From NCBI GenBank assembly GCA_025934395.1, contig JAICYC010000014.1:1-53808 (forward strand): a stretch of 53,808 nt of DNA, in the 5' to 3' direction. Of this stretch, positions 8,551 to 19,868 are shown in pieces. Positions within the stretch are counted from its first letter, which is position 1. The number at the start of each line of letters is the position of its first letter. Source of the DNA: Solirubrobacteraceae bacterium. GTDB taxonomy: Bacteria > Actinomycetota > Thermoleophilia > Solirubrobacterales > Solirubrobacteraceae. The notes beneath the pieces are model-generated. The model ran no database searches. It worked only from the letters and a program-made list of their open reading frames with translations, and had not been told where the DNA came from. The position numbers were made by a program, and so were the translations under genes.

Positions 8551-10746
8551 TCAGCCGCCGGTGATCGTGAACGTGAGCCTCCTCGCGGGCGAGCGGCCGG
8601 CCGCGTTGCTCGCGCGCAGCGTCACCGCGTAGCGGCCCTTCGCAAGCCGCCGGTGGCGCGAGAGCCAGCCGTCGAAGGACACGATGTCCGCTCCCGCCCT
8701 GCCTGCGAACGTGAGCCTGCCCACGGCGCGGGTGCGGCGGCAGACACGCGCGCCCTGCGCGCGGCGGGGGGAGAGCAGGCAGCGGTGATGGACGACGCGC
8801 CCCACACGCACACGCGTGAACGACAGCGTGACGGTCGCGGCGGTGTTCAGCGTGAAGCGGAACTGCGTGCCGACGGGAGGCCGGCCGTTGCGCCTGCGTG
8901 CGATTCTCGCGAGGTGCCGTCCGACACGCCAGCTCGCGTGGGACTGGCGCACCTTCGAGAGCGCGGGGGCCATGCCGGCCGCCCCCGGTTCGGGCGGGCC
9001 CGCGGCGACGTCGAGCGTCGCCGGACTCGACGTGGAGGGCGAGTAGACGAGATCCCCCGCGTACGCGGCGGTGAAGGAGTGTTCTCCGGCCGTCAGGCCA
9101 CGCGCGGTCAGCGTCGCCTGCCCGTCGGACCCGAGCGGCACGCTCGCGAGGCGGTTGCCCCCGTCGCGGAATTCCACCATGCCGGCCGGTCCGGGGACGG
9201 CGGGAACGAGCGCCCGTCCGCGCGCCACGGCGGCGGTGAGCGTCACCTGGGTGCCGGGGGAGGTCGCCGTGCCCGCTGCCGCGACCGTGGTGGTCGTGGG
9301 CACGGCGGGCAGCAGCTCGTAGGCGCCGATGTCGCACTTGCCGCCTTCTGCGCCGGGGCGCGGGAACCCGCGCTCGTCGACCGATCCGAGCGCCGCGCAC
9401 GCAGCGGTGTCGCCGGCGCCGATCGCCGGGCTGCCCCCCGCGAGCCCGAGGGTCGGCGGGGCGCCGCCGGCGGCCGGCACGATGCTCGCGTTGATCGCCA
9501 GCGGGAGCAGGTCCGGGCTCACGCCGAGGATGTCCTGCGCGGTGGCGCTCAGCCCGCAGCTGCTCGGCGAGGCGTCCTCGAGGTTGTGCCCGAGCGTGGT
9601 CAGCTTGTGCGAGCAGTTCGCGCCGCCGCCGGTGGGGGTGGCGAGGATCGTGTTCACGAGCGTCGTTTCGCGCGAGGCTTCGCCGGCGTTCACACCGAGG
9701 TTGGCCCCCACTTCGGCGGCGTTCCCGGCGAGCGTGTCGCCGCTCAGCACGAGCGGCTTGCCTTCCATGTTGATCGCGCCGCCGGTACCGGCCGCGTTGG
9801 CGGTGAAGGTGCTGTTGGAGATCGTGGCGCTCGTCGCTGGGTAGAGCGCGATCGCGCCGCCCTGGAAGCCCGTTCCCGCGGCGTTGTCGATGAACGTGCT
9901 CGACCGGATCGTGAGGGTGTCGCCGTGTTCGACGAGGATCGCGCCGCCGGGCGAAGCTTCGGTCGTGTTGTCGATGAACACGCTGTTTTCCACGACGAGC
10001 GCTCGCGGGGGCGCTTTGGGCCATGGCGGGACCACGATTCCCACGGCGCCGCCGCCCCCAACCGCGCCGGGCGGGTTGCAGGTCGCGCCCCCGCCCCCCG
10101 CCACGCTGTTCTCGACGAAGCGGCTCGCGGAGATCGTCAGGTTGCTGTCCGTCTCGATCGCGCCGCCGAATCCACACGGCCCTTCGCTGGCGCTCTTGCT
10201 GATCATGACGTCGTCGAGCACCAGCGGCGCTTCACTGCCGGGGACGTTGATCGCGCCGCCCTGGTCTTCGCCGGAGTCGTTGAACGTTTCGGTGATCGTC
10301 AGTCCCGAGATCCTCACCGGTCCCGCGCCGGCGAGTTCGAACGCCTGATCGGTGCCGCCACCGCTGATCGTCGTCGCCGCATCGCCTTCGCCGGCGATCG
10401 TCACACCGCCGCGGACGGGAATCCGGTCGTGCTGGATCAGGTAGTCGGAGGACGCACCGGGCACGAGCACCGTGTCACCCGCCCGGGCGAGATCGAGCGC
10501 CTGGCGCAGCGAGCAGTCTTCCGGCAAGCCCCCGCACTCGGGACCGGTGGGCAGGCTGTCGGCGGTCGTGTTGACCGTGATCGTGGCCCCGGGGCTCGCC
10601 TGCGCGCCCGTCGCCAGCGCGAGGAGCGCGAGCGCGAGCACGAGCCGGCAGCGCGCGAGCAGGCGCAGGCGCAGACGGGGAAGCGCGCGGCGAGCCCGTC
10701 GCTGACGCGGGCCGACCGCTGAACCACACCTCGGCCGTCCTGCCAC
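8551..10746 (-). CDS. Secreted parallel beta-helix protein with Ig-like domain and basic C-terminal module
   Basis: About 731 residues from GTG 10746 (GTG 10749 is also possible); CGGAGAGGAG just upstream decides this start over longer frames. Basic residues then LVLALALLALATGAQA form a signal peptide. Residues about 45-430 show right-handed beta-helix repeats (GLTI..., NSVFIDNTTEASPGGAI, SSTFIDNAAGTGFQGGAI) and end in the closing motif DERGFPRPG...CDIGAYE. A Big/Ig-like beta-sandwich follows (about 435-530), then a basic Cys-containing C-terminal module ending LTFTITGG. Such proteins are exposed at the surface and bind or process polysaccharide; no catalytic residues are evident. The gene is divergent from the Ig-repeat gene across a 270-bp control region. 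Confidence 0.8.
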   Translation of the reverse strand: MAGRPRCGSAVGPRQRRARRALPRLRLRLLARCRLVLALALLALATGAQASPGATITVNTTADSLPTGPECGGLPEDCSLRQALDLARAGDTVLVPGASSDYLIQHDRIPVRGGVTIAGEGDAATTISGGGTDQAFELAGAGPVRISGLTITETFNDSGEDQGGAINVPGSEAPLVLDDVMISKSASEGPCGFGGAIETDSNLTISASRFVENSVAGGGGATCNPPGAVGGGGAVGIVVPPWPKAPPRALVVENSVFIDNTTEASPGGAILVEHGDTLTIRSSTFIDNAAGTGFQGGAIALYPATSATISNSTFTANAAGTGGAINMEGKPLVLSGDTLAGNAAEVGANLGVNAGEASRETTLVNTILATPTGGGANCSHKLTTLGHNLEDASPSSCGLSATAQDILGVSPDLLPLAINASIVPAAGGAPPTLGLAGGSPAIGAGDTAACAALGSVDERGFPRPGAEGGKCDIGAYELLPAVPTTTTVAAAGTATSPGTQVTLTAAVARGRALVPAVPGPAGMVEFRDGGNRLASVPLGSDGQATLTARGLTAGEHSFTAAYAGDLVYSPSTSSPATLDVAAGPPEPGAAGMAPALSKVRQSHASWRVGRHLARIARRRNGRPPVGTQFRFTLNTAATVTLSFTRVRVGRVVHHRCLLSPRRAQGARVCRRTRAVGRLTFAGRAGADIVSFDGWLSRHRRLAKGRYAVTLRASNAAGRSPARRLTFTITGG

Positions 10747-10750
10747 CACA

Positions 10751-10760
10751 CTCCTCTCCG
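10751..10760 (-). promoter_or_regulatory. Ribosome binding site that fixes the beta-helix gene start
   Basis: On the minus strand this reads CGGAGAGGAG. It is followed after 1 or 4 nt by two consecutive GTG codons (10749, 10746). No other start codon before the signal peptide has such a site. Confidence 0.6.
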
Positions 10761-10836
10761 CGCCGGTCGGGGCAACTGGCACGATACGAGCGACGTTAGC
10801 CGATGGACCTGCGGCCCTCCAGCGGTTCGCGCCCGC

Positions 10837-10930
10837 CCGTGGACGGGTGTGCGATGGCCGTTTCCGCGGTGCGAGATCTCGCCCAGATGTTTGAGCACCC
10901 GAAAACCGGGGTATAGGCCATCGTCCACGG
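10837..10930. promoter_or_regulatory. Large bipartite inverted repeat centred between two divergent secreted-protein genes
   Basis: CCGTGGA (10837-10843) pairs with TCCACGG (10924-10930), and CGATGGCC (10852-10859) pairs with GGCCATCG (10916-10923): 15 bp with an 8-nt bulge on one side only. Inside lie a perfect 12-bp palindrome GCGAGATCTCGC (10871-10882), GGTGC/GCACC (10868-10872 with 10895-10899) and a hairpin CCCG-AAAAC-CGGG (10898-10910). The centre (about 10883.5) is 2 bp from the midpoint of the start codons at 10746 and 11017. Either a shared operator or a branched leader RNA is possible. It matches no riboswitch class that I know. Confidence 0.55.
10890..10917 (+). promoter_or_regulatory. 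Candidate sigma-70-like promoter for the Ig-repeat gene
   Basis: TTTGAG (10890-10895) and TATAGG (10912-10917) are 16 nt apart, in the least GC-rich part of the region. The -10 overlaps the right arm of the inverted repeat, so protein binding or cruciform formation there would affect initiation. The predicted leader is about 90 nt. The opposite strand reads CCTATACC at the same place and could serve the divergent gene. Confidence 0.4.
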
Positions 10931-11016
10931 CTGACGGTCCGGGGGAGGATCGCCACGCGTGGAGTCGAGGGACAAACGAACCATGGAGGCCGCCCCCGGG
11001 CGGCGAGGGGGATGGG

Positions 11017-13704
11017 GTGCACGCTCTGTCAAGGAAGACGATCGCTCTTGCCGGCCTGCGCCTGCTCGCGCGGGCTGCGGTGCCCGCCGCGATCGCGATC
11101 GCTCCGTTCACGGGAAGCGCACCGGCCGCCGGCACCGGGGCCCCCGTCAACGTCAAGGCACCCCACATCTCGGGCAAAGCGATCGATGAAGCGACCCAGA
11201 TCGCCTCGGCCGGCACGTGGTCCGGGTCGGCCACGATCTCCTTCTCCTACCAATGGGAACGGTGCAACGCCTCCGGCGAAGAATGCGCCGAGATCCCAGG
11301 CGCGGCGGCGCAGCGGCGCAAGGTCGCCCACGAGGACGTCGGCCACACGCTGCGCGTGACGGTCACGGCCTCCAACGGCGAAGGCTCGGCGTCCAAGACA
11401 TCCCCTGCCACCGCGGTGATCGCGATCTCGAAACCGGTCAAATTCCGGGCTCCCGCGATCGTGGGCACCGTCGCCGACGGGAAACTGCTGACCGCCGCGC
11501 CCGGGACGTGGCGCGGCACGCCGCCGCTGTCGTTCGCGTACCAGTGGCGGGTCTGCGCGATGCGCGTGTGCAGTGACATCCCCGGCGCCACCGCGTCGAC
11601 GTACCGCCCGGTGACCTCCCAGATCGGCAAGCAGTTGCGCGTGGTGGTCACGGCGCACAACTCGGCGGGCACCGCCTCGAACACCTCCCCCTTCTCCAAA
11701 AAGATCGTCGGGGGCCCGCCGGTCAACGTAGAAGCCCCAAGCGTGACGGGCTTCACGATCGATGGGCAGACGCTCACGCTGCACCCCGGCACGTGGGCGG
11801 GCACGCCACCGATCGAACTCTCCTACCAGTGGCTCAGCTGCTCGCTGCTCACCGAAACGTGCTCGCCGATCGCGGGCGCGACCGGCACCAGCTACACCGC
11901 CGGGCCGCTCGACGTCGGCAACGCGTTCGAGGTCGAAGTCACCGCGCGCAGCGGCTACGGGGTGGAAACGGTCACCTCGGCGCCCACGAGCATCGTCACC
12001 GCGCTGCTGCCGAGCAGCGTGCAGCTGCCGAAGATCGGCGGGCTGTTCCAGGATGGCGGGCTGCTCTCGGCTGTCGCGGGCGTCTGGAAAGGCACCGAAC
12101 CGATCTCCACCAGCCTGCAGTGGCAGCTCTGCGACGCCACCGGCTCGGCCTGCAGCGACATCGACGGCGCGGTCGGCAGCGTGCTGTCGCTCGTCTCGGG
12201 CGACATCGGCGACACGGTGCGCGTCGTGGAAACGGCGAGCAACTCCGCGGGGTCGGTGACCTCCGCCTCCGAACCCACCTCGATCATCCAGGCGCTGCTG
12301 CCGAGCAACACCGGGCTGCCGAGCATCTCGGGCCTGCTCAAGGAAGGCGGCCTGCTTTCGGCCGTGACGGGCAGCTGGACGGGTAGCGGGCCGCTGTCGT
12401 TCGCCTATCAGTGGCAGCTGTGCAACAGCGCCGGAGAAGCGTGCAAAGACCTCGAAGGCGCCGCCGAAGCCGCGCTCTCGATCATCGAGGGCGAGGTCGG
12501 CGACACGATCCGGGTGATCGTCACCGCCACCAACTCCGGTGGCTCGACCTCGGCCGCGTCCGACCCCACGAGCGTGATCGGCGCGGTCCTGCCGGGCAAC
12601 ACGGCGCTGCCCAGCATCAGCGGGCTGCTGCAGGACGGCCAGAGCCTGACCGCGGCCGTCGGCAGCTGGACCGGCACGGGCCCGATCAGCTACGCCTACC
12701 AGTGGCTGCAGTGCAACTCGGCCGGCGAATCGTGCACGGAAATCTCCGGCGCGACCGGCACGGCGCTCGGTCTGGTCTCGAGCCTCGTCGGCTCGACGGT
12801 GCGGCTCGCCGTCGCCGCCACCAACCCCGGCGGATCGACGCAGGCGATCTCCGAACCCACCAGCCTCGTCAAAGCGCTGCTGCCGGGCAACCTCTCGCTG
12901 CCGAGCATCGCGGGGCTGGCCGAAGACAAACAGTCCCTGACCGGCGCGACCGGGAGCTGGAGCGGCACGGCGCCGATCAGCTACAGCTACCAGTGGGAGA
13001 AGTGCAACTCGGGCGGCGAAGCCTGCACGAACCTCGCGGGCAAGACGACCGAAGCCCTGGTGCTCGCAGAAGGCCTCGTCGGCAGCACCGTGCGCCTCGT
13101 GGTCAAGGCGACGAACTCGGGCGGCACGACCGAAGCGGTCTCGCCGGCGACCTCGCCGGTCCTCGCCGCGCTCCCCGTCGACGAAGTCCAGCCCACGATC
13201 GCGGGCATCCTGCAGATCGGCAAGGAACTGCTCGCCCACCACGAAAAATGGGGTGGCACGCAGAGCGGCCTCTCCTACACCTACCAGTGGCAGCTGTGCG
13301 GCGTGCTCGGGCTCGTCGGCGAATGCAAAGACCTCGCCGGTGCGACCAGAGAAAACATCCTGCTCGAACTGCTCGACCTCGGGCTGACGATGCGGGTGGG
13401 CGTGACCGCGCACAACGAACGCGGCGCCTCCCAGACCGCCTACTCGGCCGTCACGGGGCTGATCCAGGGGCTCAAACTGCTGCCGGCGAAAGGGACCGCG
13501 GGTACGGCGGTGGCGGTCAAGGGCGCGGGCGTGAACATGGCCACGATGGTCAACTTCGGCACGCAGGAAGTGTTCCCGGAAGTGACGGGAACCAACGAAG
13601 TGGTCGCGGAAGCCCCCGCCGGATCGGGCACCGTGCCGGTGACGGTGTCCACCGCCGAAGGCACCACGCACGAAACGCCCGCCACCCAGTTCACATACGA
13701 ATAG
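11017..13704 (+). CDS. Secreted protein of eight Ig-like repeats with C-terminal IPT/TIG domain
   Basis: 895 residues from the GTG at 11017, chosen because GAGGGGG lies 5 nt upstream and a signal peptide follows (VHALSRK, then ALAGLRLLARAAVPAAIAIA, ending SAPAAG). Eight repeats of about 92-100 residues follow. Each has the pattern P-I-G near the start, GxWxGxxP, YQWxxC, a second Cys 7-9 residues on, G-A, VGxxLRVxVTAxN and a final T-S-I. The paired Cys suggest one disulfide per domain. An IPT/TIG fold (about 815-895, TAVAVKGAGV...VNFG) closes the protein. No catalytic site or sortase motif is seen; an adhesin or matrix role is inferred. Glutamate is mostly GAA, unlike neighbouring cytosolic genes. 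The lipase gene follows after 46 nt. Confidence 0.82.
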   Translation: MHALSRKTIALAGLRLLARAAVPAAIAIAPFTGSAPAAGTGAPVNVKAPHISGKAIDEATQIASAGTWSGSATISFSYQWERCNASGEECAEIPGAAAQRRKVAHEDVGHTLRVTVTASNGEGSASKTSPATAVIAISKPVKFRAPAIVGTVADGKLLTAAPGTWRGTPPLSFAYQWRVCAMRVCSDIPGATASTYRPVTSQIGKQLRVVVTAHNSAGTASNTSPFSKKIVGGPPVNVEAPSVTGFTIDGQTLTLHPGTWAGTPPIELSYQWLSCSLLTETCSPIAGATGTSYTAGPLDVGNAFEVEVTARSGYGVETVTSAPTSIVTALLPSSVQLPKIGGLFQDGGLLSAVAGVWKGTEPISTSLQWQLCDATGSACSDIDGAVGSVLSLVSGDIGDTVRVVETASNSAGSVTSASEPTSIIQALLPSNTGLPSISGLLKEGGLLSAVTGSWTGSGPLSFAYQWQLCNSAGEACKDLEGAAEAALSIIEGEVGDTIRVIVTATNSGGSTSAASDPTSVIGAVLPGNTALPSISGLLQDGQSLTAAVGSWTGTGPISYAYQWLQCNSAGESCTEISGATGTALGLVSSLVGSTVRLAVAATNPGGSTQAISEPTSLVKALLPGNLSLPSIAGLAEDKQSLTGATGSWSGTAPISYSYQWEKCNSGGEACTNLAGKTTEALVLAEGLVGSTVRLVVKATNSGGTTEAVSPATSPVLAALPVDEVQPTIAGILQIGKELLAHHEKWGGTQSGLSYTYQWQLCGVLGLVGECKDLAGATRENILLELLDLGLTMRVGVTAHNERGASQTAYSAVTGLIQGLKLLPAKGTAGTAVAVKGAGVNMATMVNFGTQEVFPEVTGTNEVVAEAPAGSGTVPVTVSTAEGTTHETPATQFTYE
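12001..13164 (+). repeat. Four tandem coding repeats of exactly 291 bp
   Basis: Units at 12001-12291, 12292-12582, 12583-12873 and 12874-13164 each begin with codons for A-L/V-L-P-S/G-N/S. They encode Ig-like repeats 4-7 of the secreted protein. The register is exactly 97 codons without an indel, while the flanking repeats (1-3 and 8) differ in length and sequence. This points to expansion of one ancestral unit by in-frame duplication. Confidence 0.8.
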
Positions 13705-13750
13705 GAGGCGCCTGGTGAGGGTAGGAACCAGCGGAGCAAAGGAGAGCCAG

Positions 13751-14656
13751 ATGCGCAAGCCGATCCTCGCCCTCACCCTCGCCCTGCTGGCCGCCGCCGC
13801 GGTCGCGACCGGCACCGCGAGCGCGCAGCTGCCGGTCCTCTACAACGGCGTCCTCGGCTACGCGCACGTGAGCTCGACCGAATCGCCGCCCGGCGCGAAC
13901 GACTGGTCGTGCCGCCCGACCGCAGCGCACCCGCGGCCGGTGGTGCTCGTGCACGGCACGTTCATCGACATGTCGGCGAGCTGGCAGGCGCTCTCGCCGC
14001 TGCTGGTCGACCACGGCTACTGCGTGTTCGCGCTCAACTACGGCTCGAGCAACGGCAGCGGCGCGATCGGCGTGTACGCGACCGGCGAGATCGCCGCCTC
14101 CGCGGCCGAACTGTCGAGCTTCGTGGACCGCGTGCTGGCGGCGACGGGCGCCGCGCAGGTGGACGTGGTGGGCCACTCGCAGGGCGGGATGATGCCGCGC
14201 TGGTACGTGCGCTTCGACGAAGGGGCGGCCAAGGTCCACACGATCGTCGGCCTCGCGCCCTCGAACCACGGCACGACCGTCAACGGCCTGTTCACCCTCG
14301 GCAGCTACATCCCGGGGGCGGACTCGTTCTTCGGCGCGTGCGAGGCCTGCGAAGAGCAGGCCGCCGGCTCGCCGTTCATCGAACGCCTCAACGCGGGCGG
14401 CGAAACGGTGCCGGGGGTGAGCTACACGGCGATCGAGTCGGCCAACGACGAGGTGGTCACGCCGTACACCTCGGCCTTCCTGTCGGGCCCCGGAGTGACG
14501 AACGTGCTGCTGCAGGCTCAGTGCCTGCTCGACCAGGGCGAGCACCTGTCGATGCCGTATGACCACATCGCCGATGCGGACGTGCTCACCGCGCTGGATC
14601 CCGCCCACCCACAGCACCCCGCGTGCACGCCGGTGCTCCCGGTGAGCGGCGGATAG
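13751..14656 (+). CDS. Secreted lipase/esterase (alpha/beta hydrolase, lipase class 2 type)
   Basis: 301 residues from the ATG at 13751, fixed by AAAGGAG 6 nt upstream. A signal peptide (KPILALTLALLAAAAVATGTASAQ) precedes VVLVHGTF (oxyanion loop) and the nucleophile elbow GHSQGGMMPRW (Ser about 143). The triad is completed by Asp in ESANDEVVTPYTS (about 233) and probably His in PYDHIAD (about 272). This pattern matches actinobacterial secreted triacylglycerol lipases of the LipA/EstB group, with Cys pairs near 197-200 and 258-292. It follows the Ig-repeat gene by 46 nt without a terminator, so the two are probably one transcript, giving an exported adhesin and an exported lipase. Confidence 0.85.
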   Translation: MRKPILALTLALLAAAAVATGTASAQLPVLYNGVLGYAHVSSTESPPGANDWSCRPTAAHPRPVVLVHGTFIDMSASWQALSPLLVDHGYCVFALNYGSSNGSGAIGVYATGEIAASAAELSSFVDRVLAATGAAQVDVVGHSQGGMMPRWYVRFDEGAAKVHTIVGLAPSNHGTTVNGLFTLGSYIPGADSFFGACEACEEQAAGSPFIERLNAGGETVPGVSYTAIESANDEVVTPYTSAFLSGPGVTNVLLQAQCLLDQGEHLSMPYDHIADADVLTALDPAHPQHPACTPVLPVSGG

Positions 14657-14749
14657 CGAAGCCCCGCCCGGCGCAGATCCCGGCGCGCCCGCACGCGCGC
14701 ACGCGCGTCCGCCGGCGCCTACCATGGTGGGCAGAGGACGATGAGCGAC

Positions 14750-14756
14750 GGAGGGG
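14750..14756 (+). promoter_or_regulatory. Shine-Dalgarno (GGAGGGG) that selects ATG 14762
   Basis: GGAGGGG lies 5 nt before ATG 14762. The ATG at 14741 in the same frame has only AGAGGA too close upstream, so the shorter start is preferred. Confidence 0.5.
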
Positions 14757-14761
14757 TCTGG

Positions 14762-15232
14762 ATGCACGAGCCCGCGCGGGTGCCGGAGGGTCACCCCGGC
14801 CCGCGGCGCGCGCCGATCCGCCATCTCGCGCTCAAGCGCGCCGCGATGGCGGGCGCAACGGCTTTCATCGCTGTCAACATCTGGACCGGCGCGCCGCTGC
14901 TCGCGCTCTGGATCGGCTCGCAGGTCGTGGGCACCACCACGCTCAGCATGGGTGCGGTGGGTGTCGTCGTGGTCGTGCTGGCCGTGCTCGTCGTCGCGAT
15001 GGCGTTCGCGCTCGTGTGGCTCAACAACACCTATGCCGACATCACCGGGACCCCGCGCGGCGAAGGCCGTCTCGGATGGATGCGCAGCATGAACACGCAG
15101 TACGACGAGGAGGAGATCATCGGTATGCGCGTGACGCTGCTGGAGCGGATCGTGGTGATGAGCGTGTATCTGGCGATCATCACGTTCGTGGTGTGGTTCT
15201 TCTTCTTCGCGCACCTCTCGCTGCCCGCCTGA
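14762..15232 (+). CDS. Small membrane protein of unknown function
   Basis: 156 residues from ATG 14762, or 163 from ATG 14741. I do not recognise a family. Three hydrophobic segments are likely: about 26-54 (broken by W-T-G), 62-87 (VGVVVVVLAVLVVAMAFALVWL) and 126-150 (IVVMSVYLAIITFVVWFFFF). Between the last two is a polar loop with a conserved-looking acidic run QYDEEEIIGM. No catalytic motif is seen. It stands between the lipase and the ThDP enzyme with gaps of 105 and 45 nt, and probably has its own promoter; TACCAT at 14721-14726 is a candidate -10. Confidence 0.7.
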   Translation: MHEPARVPEGHPGPRRAPIRHLALKRAAMAGATAFIAVNIWTGAPLLALWIGSQVVGTTTLSMGAVGVVVVVLAVLVVAMAFALVWLNNTYADITGTPRGEGRLGWMRSMNTQYDEEEIIGMRVTLLERIVVMSVYLAIITFVVWFFFFAHLSLPA

Positions 15233-15264
15233 GGCGGCACCCGCCGCTGGACGTCTGACTCCGT

Positions 15265-15270
15265 TAGCGT
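15265..15270 (+). promoter_or_regulatory. Candidate -10 hexamer (TAGCGT), leaderless arrangement
   Basis: TAGCGT ends 7 nt before the ATG at 15278. No Shine-Dalgarno is present in the 45-nt gap after the membrane-protein gene. Confidence 0.35.
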
Positions 15271-15277
15271 GCCGCGC

Positions 15278-16882
15278 ATGCCAAGCGTCCGCGAGACGAC
15301 GTTCGACCTGTTCCGGGCGCACGGGATGACGACGATCTTCGGCAACCCGGGGTCGACCGAGCTGCCGATGCTCAAGCAGTTCCCCGACGACTTCCGCTAC
15401 ATCCTCGGCCTTCAGGAGCTGGCGGTCGTGGGCATGGCCGACGGCTACGCGCAGGCGAGCGGGCTGACGACCCACGTCAACCTGCACACGGCGCCCGGCG
15501 TGGGCAACGCGGTCGGGGGCATATCCAACGCGCTCGCGAACAAGTCCCCACTGCTCGTCACCGCTGGTCAGCAGGTGCGCGCACAGGTGACGATGGAGGC
15601 GAACCTCACCAACCGCGACGCGGTGATGGGCCCTCAGCCGTACGTGAAGTGGGCGCACGAGCCGCTGCGCGCGGTGGACGTGCCGCTGGCGCTCGCGCGG
15701 GCTATCCACCACGCCTCGCTTCCGCCACGCGGGCCCGCCTTCGTGTCGATCCCGATGGACGACTGGGACGTGGATGCGGACGCGGACATCGCCAGCAACG
15801 CACTCGCACGAACGGTGTCGGGCCGCGCAACGCCGAACCCCGAGGCGCTCGACGAGCTCGCACGCGCGCTCGAGAGCGCGTCGAGCCCGCTGCTCGTGGC
15901 CGGCCCCGACATCGACGCGAGCGGCGGCTGGGAGGCGGCGGTGGCGCTGGCGGAGAAGCAGCGCCTGGCGGTGTGGGCGACCCCCGCCCCCGGCGGCGGC
16001 CGGCTCGGCTTCCCCGAGGACCACGCGCAGTTCCAGGGGATCCTGCCGCCCGCGATCGGCCCCGCCTCCGAGACGCTCAGCGGCCACGACCTGGTGCTCG
16101 TGGTGGGCACCTCGGTGTTCCCCTACTACCCCTACATCCCCGGTGAGCTGCTGCCCGACGGCACCTCGCTCGTGCAGATCACGAGCGACCCCGCCGAGGC
16201 CGCGCGCGCGCCGATGGGCCGCGCGATCGTCGGGGACGTGGGCCTCGCACTCGCGCGCCTGCTCGAGCTCGTGGGGCCCTCTTCGCGGCCGGCGCCGCCG
16301 GAGCGCCCGCCGCCGGGCGCGCTGCCGGAGTCCGATCCGATCAGCGGCTCGGAGGCGATGGCGGCGCTCGCGGAGGTCTGGCCGCAGGACGCGATCGCGG
16401 TCGTGGAGACGCCGTCGAGCACGGTTGCGCTGCGCAATCGGCTGCGTCTGTCGCGTCCCGGGAGCTACTACTTCAGTGCGAGCGGCGGCCTGGGGTTCGG
16501 GATCTCGGCTGCCGTGGGGGTCCAGCTCGCCCAGCCGGAACGACCGGTCGTGTGCGTGCTCGGCGAGGGCTCGGCGCAGTACGGCATCACCGCGCTGTGG
16601 ACCGCCGCCGCGTACCGGGTGCCGGTGACGTTCGTGGTGCTGCGCAACGAGGAGTACATGATCCTGAAGTGGTTCTCCGCGCTCGAGCAGGCGGAGGACG
16701 CGCCCGGACTCGACCTCCCCGGGCTCGATGTGGCGGCGGTCGCGGAGGCCTACGGCGTGCCATCCGTGGAGGTCGCGGGCGGGGGCGAGGAGCTGGTCTC
16801 GGCGCTGCGCGAGGCGATCGCCGTGCAGGAGGGACCGCGGCTCGTGCAGGTACCGGTCGCGACCGGCATGTGGCTGGATTGA
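15278..16882 (+). CDS. Benzoylformate decarboxylase-like thiamine diphosphate enzyme
   Basis: 534 residues. ATG 15278 (MPSVRETTFDLF) aligns with the start of Pseudomonas MdlC; the GTG at 15269 would add three residues. The three ThDP modules are present, and MdlC residue numbers coincide early on: Ser26 in GNPGSTELP, Glu47 in LGLQE and His70 in VNLH. Two usual residues differ. MdlC His281 (FRYHQY) aligns with Tyr in FPYYPY (about 284), and the metal Asp of GDGS is Glu (LGEGSAQY, about 430); the Asn ligand in LRNEEY is kept. It should decarboxylate or carboligate a 2-oxoacid, but probably not benzoylformate itself. One nt separates it from the dehydrogenase gene, so the two likely act in sequence. 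Confidence 0.82.
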   Translation: MPSVRETTFDLFRAHGMTTIFGNPGSTELPMLKQFPDDFRYILGLQELAVVGMADGYAQASGLTTHVNLHTAPGVGNAVGGISNALANKSPLLVTAGQQVRAQVTMEANLTNRDAVMGPQPYVKWAHEPLRAVDVPLALARAIHHASLPPRGPAFVSIPMDDWDVDADADIASNALARTVSGRATPNPEALDELARALESASSPLLVAGPDIDASGGWEAAVALAEKQRLAVWATPAPGGGRLGFPEDHAQFQGILPPAIGPASETLSGHDLVLVVGTSVFPYYPYIPGELLPDGTSLVQITSDPAEAARAPMGRAIVGDVGLALARLLELVGPSSRPAPPERPPPGALPESDPISGSEAMAALAEVWPQDAIAVVETPSSTVALRNRLRLSRPGSYYFSASGGLGFGISAAVGVQLAQPERPVVCVLGEGSAQYGITALWTAAAYRVPVTFVVLRNEEYMILKWFSALEQAEDAPGLDLPGLDVAAVAEAYGVPSVEVAGGGEELVSALREAIAVQEGPRLVQVPVATGMWLD

Positions 16883-16883
16883 C

Positions 16884-19868
<2,985 letters not shown>

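Noticed and set aside
10837-10930. Known c-di-GMP or c-di-AMP riboswitch in the divergent leader
   Set aside because: The conserved loops of those classes (for example the GGGACGCAAAGCC-like segment of c-di-GMP-I) are absent. The symmetric position between two genes also favours a DNA-level element.
11029-13815. Minus-strand open frame of 928 codons opposite the Ig-repeat gene
   Set aside because: It mirrors the codon pattern of the tandem repeats; the product is Gly/Arg/Asp-rich. The plus strand has the signal peptide and the Ig pattern.
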